Of a stretch of DNA of 64,000 bases, positions 34,089 through 42,098 are shown one piece after another (the stretch's first letter is position 1; each line of letters begins with the position of its first letter). Origin of the DNA: Chakrabartia godavariana (GTDB lineage Bacteria > Pseudomonadota > Alphaproteobacteria > Sphingomonadales > Sphingomonadaceae); the NCBI GenBank assembly GCA_005518185.1, contig RKSN01000002.1, positions 124,001-188,000 of the forward strand. The letters run 5' to 3'. The notes below the pieces were generated by a model that saw only the letters and a list, made by a program, of their open reading frames with translations, was not told where the DNA came from and made no database searches. Position numbers and translations under genes: made by a program.

Positions 34089-34987
34089 GTGCGGAACTGC
34101 GCCACCACGTCGGCCACAGCATTGGCCACGTCATTGCGACGATAGCCCAGCAGCGCGACCTCGGCCGGATCGGGGTTCACTCGCACCCAGTTGCCGCGCC
34201 CCTGCGGGATAGCGATATCGGGGAGCAGCGGGTTTTCCTCGTCACGCTCCTCCACCGTCACATCGCTGCCCACGGCATCGAAGAACAGCTGGAAATATTG
34301 GGCGAAGGTCAGGTTTTCGTCGCCGACCAGATAGGCCTTGCCGCTTTCGCCCCTCTCCAGCGCGCCCTCGATCGCCTCGGACAGCGAGAGGAACGACATG
34401 AAATTGGTGCCGCCTGCCGGGCCGAACACCGGGATCGGGATCTTGCCCTGCGCCCATTGAACGTAAGGATCAAAGATGGCGCTCGGCAGGCCGGGAACAC
34501 TGCCGACCATGAAGGGGGCGTTGACGCTGACAACGTCAAATCCGGGGCGCGCCTCGGCCCGCGCGCCTTCGCATGCGGCCTTGCGGGAACGGATATAGCC
34601 ATTGCCTTCGAGCAGTTCGGGCGCCGCCTGATGGTAATAGCTGCCCAGCTGGATCGCGCGCTTGACGCCCGCCTCACGGCAGGCCGCGAAGAAGGCGGGC
34701 ACCGCCTCGTGATTGGCCTTGATGAGGAATTCGGCAAAGTCCACGCCCTGCGGAACGTGGCGCGGGTCATTGCCGGCGGCGAAGACGACCCAGTCAAAGC
34801 CAGCGAGCTTCTCCGGCGTGTAATCACCCGCCACATAATCACCCTGCACGAAGGGCATGGCCGCCATGGGCGTCGCCGGATTGGCCGGGTTGCGCCCGCC
34901 GATCGACACGTCGTGTCCCTTGGATGCCAGATGGAGCGCGGCGTGACCGCCCAATGCGCCGGTGCCACCTATAACCAGTATCTTCAT
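34085..34987 (-). CDS. NmrA/atypical SDR NAD(P)-binding protein
   Basis: An extended or atypical SDR of 300 aa with G-G-T-G-A-L-G-G at residues 7-14. I-G-G-R-N after beta-2 favours NADP(H). It lacks the classical YxxxK context; Q-L-G-S-Y-Y-H-Q near residue 133 may carry the active Tyr. It resembles NAD-dependent epimerase/3-beta-HSD-related proteins, so a 3-beta-hydroxysteroid dehydrogenase/isomerase-like role is possible but weakly supported. It overlaps both neighbours by four bases. Confidence 0.8.
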   Translation of the reverse strand: MKILVIGGTGALGGHAALHLASKGHDVSIGGRNPANPATPMAAMPFVQGDYVAGDYTPEKLAGFDWVVFAAGNDPRHVPQGVDFAEFLIKANHEAVPAFFAACREAGVKRAIQLGSYYHQAAPELLEGNGYIRSRKAACEGARAEARPGFDVVSVNAPFMVGSVPGLPSAIFDPYVQWAQGKIPIPVFGPAGGTNFMSFLSLSEAIEGALERGESGKAYLVGDENLTFAQYFQLFFDAVGSDVTVEERDEENPLLPDIAIPQGRGNWVRVNPDPAEVALLGYRRNDVANAVADVVAQFRT

Positions 34988-35823
34988 GATTCAGTCTCCC
35001 TTCCGGCCCGCGCAGCGGAAACCGCCTCGTGACCGTAAATTGTTTCGACCATCGCGGTCAGATCGGGGCTGCGACGCAACAGCGTGCCGCCGTCTATGGC
35101 GAGAAACTGCCCGGTCACCCACGCGCTTTCCGGCCCGGCCAGATAACGCACGGCACCGGCGATATCCTCAGGCTCTCCAAGCCGGCCGAGCGGGTATTCC
35201 GGCAGGAAAGGATCAAGTGCGCCGGGCGCGGCAAAGGCCGCCTCCGTGCTGTTCGCGCGCGTCATCCCGGGGCGGATCGCGTTCACGCGAATCCCTGCGG
35301 AACCCAGCTCATCCGCAGCGGAACGGACCAGTCCTTCCAGCCCGGCCTTGGCGACATGATAGGTGGTCAGATACGGAAAGCTCATCTGCGCCGTCACAGA
35401 GGACGTGCAGATGATCGAGCCCCCGGGCCCCATCAGCGGCGCCGCATGGCGGATGACGTGGAAGGCACTCATCAGATTAAGTTCCAGATCGTGCCGCAGG
35501 GTGTCTGCCTCAAGCATGAGGAGCGGCGTGAATGCCGCCCCGCCGACGGTTGCAAAGGCGACATCAAGCCGGTCTGCAAGGCCGTGAGCCTGATGGAGCG
35601 CCGCCTTCACCGCAGCCTCTTCGCAGCAATCGCCGACGATCTCGGTGATCTGCGCCGCCGGAACCTGCGCCCGGATATCGGCCACAGTCTTTGACAGGCC
35701 TTCGGCACGCCGCGCCATCAACACAAGCCGTGCGCCATCCCGCGCCAGAGCGAGTGCAGCAGCCGAGGCGATTGCCCCGGTTGCCCCGGTCACAAAAGCG
35801 GTCATGCCGGTGAGCGCCGTCAC
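34984..35823 (-). CDS. short-chain dehydrogenase/reductase with unusual cofactor loop
   Basis: An SDR of 279 aa. The glycine motif is T-G-A-T-G-A-I-A, so the last glycine of TGxxxGxG is missing. The active site has S-S-V-T and Y-H-V-A-K. M-A-R-R after beta-2 suggests NADP(H). I chose the GTG at 35823, which overlaps the SnoaL stop as GTGA; the ATG at 35805 is an alternative close to the Rossmann start. The altered glycine motif may weaken dinucleotide binding. Confidence 0.83.
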   Translation of the reverse strand: MTALTGMTAFVTGATGAIASAAALALARDGARLVLMARRAEGLSKTVADIRAQVPAAQITEIVGDCCEEAAVKAALHQAHGLADRLDVAFATVGGAAFTPLLMLEADTLRHDLELNLMSAFHVIRHAAPLMGPGGSIICTSSVTAQMSFPYLTTYHVAKAGLEGLVRSAADELGSAGIRVNAIRPGMTRANSTEAAFAAPGALDPFLPEYPLGRLGEPEDIAGAVRYLAGPESAWVTGQFLAIDGGTLLRRSPDLTAMVETIYGHEAVSAARAGRETES

Positions 35824-36254
35824 ACGCTGTCGCCCTTCACGGTAACCGGCCGCACCTCTTCCCATTCCACAATGAGCTTGCGATGCGTGAAGCGCCAATG
35901 GCCCTCTTCCCGCCGCCAGTGATCCTGATAGCGGATCGTCCAGACGAGCACGCTGTCCGTCTCATTCAGCAGATGGTCCGCCGTGCAATAGGTTTCGCCT
36001 GTGGCGTCATCCCCGCTGACGGTCGCGACCTGATTATGGACGCGGTGGACCGTTGCGCGGAACATCTGCCCCAACGCGTCGATCGAGCCGAGATTGGCGT
36101 CGCGCCCGGCAATCGAGAAGCCCGGCCCCTCGATCACGCAGTCCTCGGCCAGCACCGCCTGCCACAAGGCCTTGTCGCGACGATCGGCACCTTGCGCGTA
36201 GAGCTCCGCCGTCCGCCGCAGTTCGGCCAGATCGCGGAGTTCGTCCAGCGTCAC
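35820..36254 (-). CDS. SnoaL/NTF2-fold protein 5
   Basis: A SnoaL-like protein of 144 aa in the middle of the KstD operon. It starts with GTG at 36254, three bases after the upstream SDR. L-Y-A-Q-G-A-D near residue 18 keeps Tyr-x4-Asp, and A-T-V-H-R-V-H near residue 67 holds the His positions. The fold and residues fit dehydratase or ketosteroid-isomerase-like chemistry. A delta-5-3-ketosteroid isomerase would be expected in this pathway, and this gene is one candidate. Confidence 0.82.
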   Translation of the reverse strand: MTLDELRDLAELRRTAELYAQGADRRDKALWQAVLAEDCVIEGPGFSIAGRDANLGSIDALGQMFRATVHRVHNQVATVSGDDATGETYCTADHLLNETDSVLVWTIRYQDHWRREEGHWRFTHRKLIVEWEEVRPVTVKGDSV

Positions 36255-36257
36255 GGC

Positions 36258-37106
36258 TCAGCGCCCCGGTATCTTGAGGCCGTTGCCCGTGACCATCGGG
36301 ACGACGGTCCATTCGCCGGTGGGCGTCCGGGTCCAGCCGGCCGCCGCAAGCGCGCCGCCATCGACATGGATCGCGGTGCCCGTCACCCAGGCCGCAAGCG
36401 GGCTGGCGAGATAGAGCGCCGCCCCTGCGCAGTCGGCGGGCGTACCAAACCGGCCCAGCGGGATCCACTTGTCCATGTTTGCGCGGTTTTCCGGCGGGAT
36501 CATGACGTCAAGCGCGACCTGCGGCGTGTCCGTGGTTTCGGGTGCGATATCGTTCACACGAATGCCCTCGGGCGCCAATTCCAGGGCGAGGCTCTTGGTA
36601 AAGCCTGCAATCCCGGCCTTGGCAGCGGCGTAGACGCTGCAATAGGGAATGCCGCGATAGGCCTCGATCGAGGTCACGTTGATGATCGACGCCCCCGGCG
36701 CCGCCTTGCGCAGCAAGGGCAGCAGCGTGCTCGTCATCCGCAGCAACTGGCCGAGATTGACGTCGAGGATCTCGTCAATCTGGTCGCCGCCGAGCATGTC
36801 GAACGGCAGCGCGTGAACGAAATGACCGACATTGTTGACCAGAATGTCGAGCTTGCCCGACACCGCCTCCACCTTTTCGGCGAGGAGCTTGGGCGTGGCG
36901 CGGTCCAGCACATCGCAGGTGACGACGTGCGCGCCAGGATGTGCGGCAGCGACGGCTGCGGCGCGTTCGGGATCAATCTCCGCGATGATCAGCGTCGCGC
37001 CAGCAGCAGCAAAGGCATCTGCAATACCGCGCCCGATGCCCACGCCCCCGCCTGTCACGAGGACAGCTTTACCGCTATAATCCAGTGGGTTGGAAGGCAT
37101 CGTCAC
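36258..37106 (-). CDS. short-chain dehydrogenase/reductase
   Basis: An SDR of 282 aa: T-G-G-G-V-G-I-G near residue 18, N-N-V-G near 92 and Y-A-A-A-K near 157. Glu in A-E-I-D after beta-2 favours NAD(H). The C-terminus extends about 25 residues beyond the usual V-D-G-G end and carries G-W-T-R-T-P-T-G-E-W. The start is GTG at 37106, overlapping the upstream stop as GTGA; an ATG two codons in is an alternative. Confidence 0.86.
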   Translation of the reverse strand: MTMPSNPLDYSGKAVLVTGGGVGIGRGIADAFAAAGATLIIAEIDPERAAAVAAAHPGAHVVTCDVLDRATPKLLAEKVEAVSGKLDILVNNVGHFVHALPFDMLGGDQIDEILDVNLGQLLRMTSTLLPLLRKAAPGASIINVTSIEAYRGIPYCSVYAAAKAGIAGFTKSLALELAPEGIRVNDIAPETTDTPQVALDVMIPPENRANMDKWIPLGRFGTPADCAGAALYLASPLAAWVTGTAIHVDGGALAAAGWTRTPTGEWTVVPMVTGNGLKIPGR

Positions 37107-37876
37107 GACGGAATGTAAAGCTGCGCAGCCTTACCTCCATCCACCGGAAGGGCGACGCCGGTGATATAGCTCGCCGCATCGGACAGCATGAAGACGATGG
37201 CTTCTGCCAGCTCTTCAGGCTTGCCACCCCGGCCCATCGGAATGGCCTCTGCCGTCTTTGCGGCGAGTTCCGGTGCCTTGATCGCGAAGTCGGCCGTCGC
37301 GGCGGTGTTCACCTGCCCCGGGACAATCGCGTTGACGCGGATGCCCTGACGCGCGCCTTCCATGGCAGCGACCGCCGTGAACTGGATGAGCGCGGCCTTG
37401 GACGCCGAATAGCTCGAATAGTTCGGCATGGCGCGGATCGCCGTGGTCGAGGAGATGTTGACGATCGAGCCCTTGCCCTGCTTGGCCATCACCGCCATCG
37501 CGGCCTTGGTGCCGACAAAGACGGCTTCGGAATTGACCGCAAAGTCCTTGCGCCAATGTTCGAGCGAGAGCTTGCTGATCGGTGCATAATGCGTCGACAT
37601 CGCGTTGTTCACGAGCATGTCGAGCCGCCCGTGGCGCGCGGCCACATCAGCGATCATCGCCTCAAAAGCCGGGAAATCGGTCACGTCCAGCTGGACGGCT
37701 TCAACTTTCCCGCCGGCATCCTCAATCTGCTTGCGACCAATGTCGAGCTGATCCTGACGCCGTCCGCAGATGACGACCTGCGCCCCGCGCCGCGCGAGCA
37801 ATGTCGCGGTCGCAAGGCCGATGCCGTCGCTGCCACCGGTCACAATGGCAACCTGCCCCGCCAAATCCTGAATCAT
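37103..37876 (-). CDS. short-chain dehydrogenase/reductase (first gene of KstD operon)
   Basis: A classical SDR of 257 aa: T-G-G-S-D-G-I-G near residue 14, N-N-A-M near 90 and Y-S-A-S-K near 155. C-G-R-R after beta-2 favours NADP(H). I chose the ATG at 37876, with GAGAGGAG upstream, over the ATG at 37903. It heads the eight-gene minus-strand operon that ends with kstD and another SDR, and it is divergent from the SDR/EthD/AtuA operon across site C. Confidence 0.87.
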   Translation of the reverse strand: MIQDLAGQVAIVTGGSDGIGLATATLLARRGAQVVICGRRQDQLDIGRKQIEDAGGKVEAVQLDVTDFPAFEAMIADVAARHGRLDMLVNNAMSTHYAPISKLSLEHWRKDFAVNSEAVFVGTKAAMAVMAKQGKGSIVNISSTTAIRAMPNYSSYSASKAALIQFTAVAAMEGARQGIRVNAIVPGQVNTAATADFAIKAPELAAKTAEAIPMGRGGKPEELAEAIVFMLSDAASYITGVALPVDGGKAAQLYIPS

Positions 37877-37937
37877 TCCAGCTCCTCTCCCAAGAATTTC
37901 CACGCATTTGATGTTTTATCTAGCGTTGTGTCAACAT

Positions 37938-37970
37938 GATGCGTAAATTCTGACAAACAAAATTACGAAA
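37938..37970. promoter_or_regulatory. TGCGTA-N18-TACGAA inverted motif (site C)
   Basis: ATGCGTAA (37939-37946) faces TTACGAAA (37963-37970). The core hexamers start at 37940 and 37964, again 24 bases apart. The site lies between the divergent KstD operon (start 37876) and the SDR/EthD/AtuA operon (start 37988). The right arm has one mismatch to the perfect palindrome, the same C-to-A change as site A. Confidence 0.65.
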
Positions 37971-37987
37971 ATGAGGATTCGAGAGGC

Positions 37988-38749
37988 ATGACAGACCTGA
38001 GCGGCAAGATTGCCCTGATTACGGGCGCTGGACAAGGCGTAGGCCAGGGCGTGGCGCTGGCTATGGCGGCGGCCGGCGCGAAGATCGCCGTCACCGGCAG
38101 AACCCTCGAAAAGCTTGAGAAAACGGTCGCGATGATTGCGGAGCGTGGTGGCGAAGCCATAGCCATCGCCTGCAACGTCAAGTCGGCTGACGATCTCGCT
38201 AACGCCGTATGGGAAACTGTGAAACAGCTGGGTGGCGTCGACATCCTCGTCAACAATGCGCAGGAAGTGCCCAATGGCAAGCTGCTCGACGTCGAGGATG
38301 CAGCCTTTATCGCCGGGTTTGAGTCGGGACCCCTCGCCTCCTTCCGCCTGATGAAGCTGGTCCACCCGCACATGGTGGCGCGTGGCGGCGGCACGATCTT
38401 CAACCTCGCCTCCTCCGCGGGCATCCGCTGGGACATGAGCGGCTATGGCGCTTATGGCGCGGTCAAGCAGGCCACGCGCGTCCTCACCCGTGCAGGCGCC
38501 GCCGAATGGGGCCGCGAAAACATCCGCGTCCTGACCATCGCCCCCCATGCGGAATCGCCCGGGCTCAAATGGTGGATCGAGAACAACCCCAAGGAAGCCG
38601 AAGCCTTTTTCCGGACGATCCCGCTCGGGCGCATCGGACGCCTTGAGGAAGATGTCGGCCGCGCGCTTGTCGCCCTGTGCGGACAGGACCTGTCCTATCT
38701 GACCGGCGCGACCATCCCGCTGGATGGTGGGCAAGCCAACTTCGACTGA
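37988..38749 (+). CDS. short-chain dehydrogenase/reductase
   Basis: An SDR of 253 aa: T-G-A-G-Q-G-V-G near residue 12, N-N-A-Q near 89 and Y-G-A-V-K near 156. T-G-R after beta-2 favours NADP(H). The loop W-W-I-E-N-N-P-K-E-A in the substrate lid is long and aromatic. It leads the operon with the EthD-like and AtuA-like genes and probably acts on the same substrate line. The exact position attacked is unknown. Confidence 0.87.
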   Translation: MTDLSGKIALITGAGQGVGQGVALAMAAAGAKIAVTGRTLEKLEKTVAMIAERGGEAIAIACNVKSADDLANAVWETVKQLGGVDILVNNAQEVPNGKLLDVEDAAFIAGFESGPLASFRLMKLVHPHMVARGGGTIFNLASSAGIRWDMSGYGAYGAVKQATRVLTRAGAAEWGRENIRVLTIAPHAESPGLKWWIENNPKEAEAFFRTIPLGRIGRLEEDVGRALVALCGQDLSYLTGATIPLDGGQANFD

Positions 38750-38760
38750 CGGAGGCCGCC

Positions 38761-39462
38761 ATGGAAAAGGTCATCTCTGCGCTCTGGAAGCCGGACAGCG
38801 AGAGCCGCGCGGCGTTCAACGCCCGCATCCTCGCCGAACTGCCCGGCGCCCTCTCCGCCGCCGGAGCCTCGCAGGTCCGCATCAATGTGGAGGATGACAC
38901 GACCGACCAGGGGGCGGCGCTTCGCCAGACGCGCGGGCATCCGCAGCACCACGCAACCGTCCAGTTCTGGATGCCGTCGGCCAATGCGATCTTCCGGGGG
39001 GCTGTGGACGATGTGCTCGCCAATGCTGGCGACCGCTTTGCCGCCTGGCTGGTGCTGGAATCGACGATCCTGCCCAATAAGGACCACCCGCCCGCCAAGG
39101 GCGCGCGCACCTGGGGCTGGGCACAGATGGCGTTTCTCACGCGGCCCGAGCGCCTGACCTTCGATGAATGGCTCGCCATCTGGCAGGACCATCATACCCG
39201 CGTTGCCATCGAGACGCAGTCAAACTTCGAATATGTCCAGAACATCGTCATCCGCGCGCTGACTCCCGATGCCCCGCCTTACTCCGCCATCGTCGAGGAA
39301 TGCTTCCCCGAAAGCGCGCTCAGCGACCCTTATGTCTTTTTCGACGCAGTCGGCGATCAGGCCAAGTTCGACGCCAATCTGGCAACCATGATGGACAGCT
39401 GCGACCGTTTCATTGATCGTGGCACGATTGATGTCCTCCCGACCTCCCAATATAATTTCTGA
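38761..39462 (+). CDS. EthD-domain protein
   Basis: A 233-aa protein. The C-terminal half shows the EthD-type pattern L-T-F-D-E-W-L-A-I-W-Q-D-H-H-T near residue 137, and a looser repeat near the N-terminus (F-N-A-R-I-L-A-E-L) suggests two ferredoxin-like domains. EthD proteins assist ether or dehydrating oxidations in other clusters, but their chemistry is poorly defined. The ATG at 38761 follows GGAGGCCGCC. It lies between an SDR and AtuA with short gaps (11 and 13 bases). Confidence 0.75.
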   Translation: MEKVISALWKPDSESRAAFNARILAELPGALSAAGASQVRINVEDDTTDQGAALRQTRGHPQHHATVQFWMPSANAIFRGAVDDVLANAGDRFAAWLVLESTILPNKDHPPAKGARTWGWAQMAFLTRPERLTFDEWLAIWQDHHTRVAIETQSNFEYVQNIVIRALTPDAPPYSAIVEECFPESALSDPYVFFDAVGDQAKFDANLATMMDSCDRFIDRGTIDVLPTSQYNF

Positions 39463-39475
39463 CAGGACCAGCGAC

Positions 39476-41167
39476 ATGAACAGCGTGCGCATCGGGGGCG
39501 GCAGCGCCTTCTTTATCGACAGCGCGATGGCGGTGCCGCAGCTGCTCAAGGCCGGGGTGGATTACATCATCCTCGACTATCTGGCCGAAGGCGCGATGGG
39601 CCTGCTCGGCCGGATGCGTCAGGCCGATCCGGCGAGCGGCTTCACGTCGGACTTCATGGACGTGCATATCGGCCCGTTCCTGAGCCAGATCGCCGCGTCG
39701 GGCACACGCATCCTCGCCAATGCCGGCGGCGTCAATCCGGCGGGGCTGGCGCATGTGCTGCGCACGCGGATCGCCGAGCTCGGGCTCGACATTCCCGTGT
39801 CGGTCATTGAGGGCGACAATCTCATGGACCGCCTCGGCGACCTTGCGGACACGCGCGACATGTTCACCGGCGCGCCGTTCCCGGCGCGCGGCGTGACCAG
39901 CTGCAATGCCTATCTGGGCGCCTTCCCCATCGCCGCTGCACTGGGCAAGGGCGCACAAATCGTCCTCACGGGCCGGGTGGTGGACTCCGCCCTTGCGCTC
40001 GGTGCCCTCGTCCATGAATTTGGCTGGGCGCGCGATGACTGGACCCGCCTCGCGGCAGGCACGCTGGTCGGCCATCTGATCGAATGCGGCGCACAGGTAA
40101 CGGGCGGCACCTTCACCGACTGGCGACAGGTGGAAGGCTGGGCGACCATCGGCGCGCCGATCGCCGAATGTCACGCCGACGGCAGCTGCATCATCACCAA
40201 GCCGGAGGGCACGGGCGGCCTCGTCTCGGTCGGCACCGTGGCCGAACAGATGCTCTATGAGGTCAGCGATCCGCAGGCCTATTTCGTGCCTGACGTCACC
40301 TGTGACTTTTCCACCGTCACCCTGGAACCGGCGGGCGAGAACCGCGTCCGCGTGACGGGCGCGACCGGATATCCCCCGCCCGCCACGCTCAAGGCCTGCG
40401 TCACCTGGGACGATGGCTGGCGGGCGATTGCCTATCAGCCCGTCATCGGTCCGGCCGCGCGCGAACGCGCGACCAAGCAGGCCGCCGCCCTGTTTGAACG
40501 CGGGACGCTGATGCTGCGCGGCCGCAACATGGCCGACTGGCGCCGCACCGAGGCGGTGCTGATCGGCAGCGAAGAAGAAGTCGTCGCAAAGCTCGTCGTC
40601 GAGCATGATGAGATGCTGGCCGCACAGATGTTCGTGCGCGAACAGTTCGCCGCGATCTCCGCCATGTCGCCCGGAACCAGCGTCGCCTTTGGTCCCTCGG
40701 TCGCCCCGATGATGCAGCTGCTGTCGTTCACGGTAGACCGGGCCATGGCGGAGCCGCGCGTCGATGGCGCCCCCTGCCCCGATGCGATCCCGGCGTTCTT
40801 CGCTCCAGATTTGATTGCACGACCCTCCGTCCCCGCCCCCGGCGACCAGACCGGACGCACGGCGACACTGGAAGAGCTGGCCTTTGCCCGAAGCGGCGAA
40901 AAGGGTGAGACGATCAATGTGGGCGTCATTGCGCGCCAGCCCGAACATCTCGGCGCCCTGCGTGCAGCGCTGACCGAAGACGCGCTGCGCGCCTGGCTGC
41001 CTGATCTGGGCGATTTCCGCGTGACGGTCTATGACCTGCCCGGCACCCACGCGCTCAACATCGTGATGGACGGCGCGCTTCCGGGCGGGCTCAATGCGAG
41101 CCAGCGGCTGGACCCTGCGGCCAAGAGCATTGCCCAGCGGCTGATGCGGTTTCCCGTCGCTCTATAG
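39476..41167 (+). CDS. AtuA-family (DUF1446) protein
   Basis: A 563-aa AtuA-type protein with N-terminal G-G-G-S-A-F-F-I-D-S-A, I-L-A-N-A-G-G-V-N-P near residue 78 and I-V-L-T-G-R-V-V-D near 161. The C-terminal domain G-V-I-A-R-Q-P-E-H to the end is the AtuA-like ferredoxin-fold part. AtuA is needed for acyclic terpene use in Pseudomonas, but its reaction is not settled. A carboxylation or side-chain role on branched acyl groups is conceivable. It converges on a COQ4-like gene with a six-base overlap through a CTATAG palindrome that supplies both stops. Confidence 0.82.
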   Translation: MNSVRIGGGSAFFIDSAMAVPQLLKAGVDYIILDYLAEGAMGLLGRMRQADPASGFTSDFMDVHIGPFLSQIAASGTRILANAGGVNPAGLAHVLRTRIAELGLDIPVSVIEGDNLMDRLGDLADTRDMFTGAPFPARGVTSCNAYLGAFPIAAALGKGAQIVLTGRVVDSALALGALVHEFGWARDDWTRLAAGTLVGHLIECGAQVTGGTFTDWRQVEGWATIGAPIAECHADGSCIITKPEGTGGLVSVGTVAEQMLYEVSDPQAYFVPDVTCDFSTVTLEPAGENRVRVTGATGYPPPATLKACVTWDDGWRAIAYQPVIGPAARERATKQAAALFERGTLMLRGRNMADWRRTEAVLIGSEEEVVAKLVVEHDEMLAAQMFVREQFAAISAMSPGTSVAFGPSVAPMMQLLSFTVDRAMAEPRVDGAPCPDAIPAFFAPDLIARPSVPAPGDQTGRTATLEELAFARSGEKGETINVGVIARQPEHLGALRAALTEDALRAWLPDLGDFRVTVYDLPGTHALNIVMDGALPGGLNASQRLDPAAKSIAQRLMRFPVAL

Positions 41168-41989
41168 GGTCTTGCGCGTTCCGATCCAGAAGTCGCCTTC
41201 CTTCTGGGTGTCGAGGTCCCGCGCGCCGCGCACGCCGAGCTTGGCGCGCGCCTCCTCGAGCGGGACGTGCCAGACGTCTTCCATCTTCGCCATCCAGAAC
41301 GGGTCGGACTCACGCCCGATCCTGATCCCCTGCTGGATGCACTCAAGCGCGCATTCCCAGATCTGGGGATAATGCAGCATCGTGCGGATGACGTAGCGCG
41401 TCGTCCCCAGGATGGAGAGCACGCTCATCTCCCCGGCCAGCTCCTTGTTCTGGATGTGCGTGTGGATCGTCGCGAGGCGGAACCAATAGGGGATCAACTC
41501 GCCCATATAGTTGAAGCCGCCGCCGGTCAGGATGTGCTCATAATCGTGCGTCTGGCCGGACCGGAGCGAGTAATATTGCCACTGGGTCTGGGGCTTGTAA
41601 TCGGGGACGATCTGGATCTCGTAATTCCCTTCGGTCGCGGTCTTGTAATAGATGCCTCCGACCGTGCCGGGGGCACAGTCCTTCAGATCCTCAATCTTGT
41701 AGTTGGAGACGTGCCATTCGTTGAACCAGGCGTCGAAGCGCGGGTTCACCTTGCGCTCCTCGGTGATCATATGCTCGATATGGTCAAAGTCGCGTAGCTC
41801 GTCGATGAAGGTGAGGAGCTGGTGCATCTCGGCCGCCGGCGGGAAATCCGGGCCATTCTTCTTGAGCGCGATGAAGGCGATCCATTCGCGCAGCTTGGGG
41901 TGGTTGAGATATTTGGACGACGAGACCAGAACACTGGAGTCCGTGCCGAGCAGATTTACCCCGCGCGCGAGATAGGGAATGTCGTCCAT
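41162..41989 (-). CDS. COQ4-like protein 1
   Basis: A 275-aa protein with the COQ4 signature HDxxH-x11-E: His148, Asp149, His152 and Glu164 (H-D-Y-E-H ... M-G-E). COQ4 binds zinc and in ubiquinone synthesis has been linked to removal of the ring C1 carboxyl. Shared with the paralogue at 60369-61247 are S-S-S-K-Y-L-N near residue 24 and K-D-C-A-P-G-T near 103. No ubiquinone genes lie nearby, so a catabolic role on a steroid ring is likely. I chose the ATG at 41989; GGAG is 11 bases upstream, rather far. Site D lies just upstream. Confidence 0.78.
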   Translation of the reverse strand: MDDIPYLARGVNLLGTDSSVLVSSSKYLNHPKLREWIAFIALKKNGPDFPPAAEMHQLLTFIDELRDFDHIEHMITEERKVNPRFDAWFNEWHVSNYKIEDLKDCAPGTVGGIYYKTATEGNYEIQIVPDYKPQTQWQYYSLRSGQTHDYEHILTGGGFNYMGELIPYWFRLATIHTHIQNKELAGEMSVLSILGTTRYVIRTMLHYPQIWECALECIQQGIRIGRESDPFWMAKMEDVWHVPLEEARAKLGVRGARDLDTQKEGDFWIGTRKTL

Positions 41990-42008
41990 AAGTGCTGTCT
42001 CTCCTACA

Positions 42009-42042
42009 TTTGCGTAAAATATACCTCTTTTCAATTCGCAAA
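42009..42042. promoter_or_regulatory. TGCGTA-N18-TTCGCA inverted motif (site D)
   Basis: TTTGCGTA (42009-42016) faces TTCGCAAA (42035-42042). The core hexamers start at 42011 and 42035, 24 bases apart, with one mismatch. The site lies between the divergent COQ4-like gene (start 41989) and the SDR (start 42099), and is only 20 bases from the COQ4 start. Confidence 0.65.
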
Positions 42043-42098
42043 TCTAGGGTAATTGATAGGAAGAGAGACGAAGTGCGTCGAATCGGAGAGGGATTGGT

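Noticed and set aside
39410..41050. A 546-codon minus-strand open frame opposite the AtuA gene
   Set aside because: Its composition is the Gly/Ala/Arg-rich pattern of a shadow frame, and the plus strand encodes a recognisable AtuA-family protein with a fitting start.
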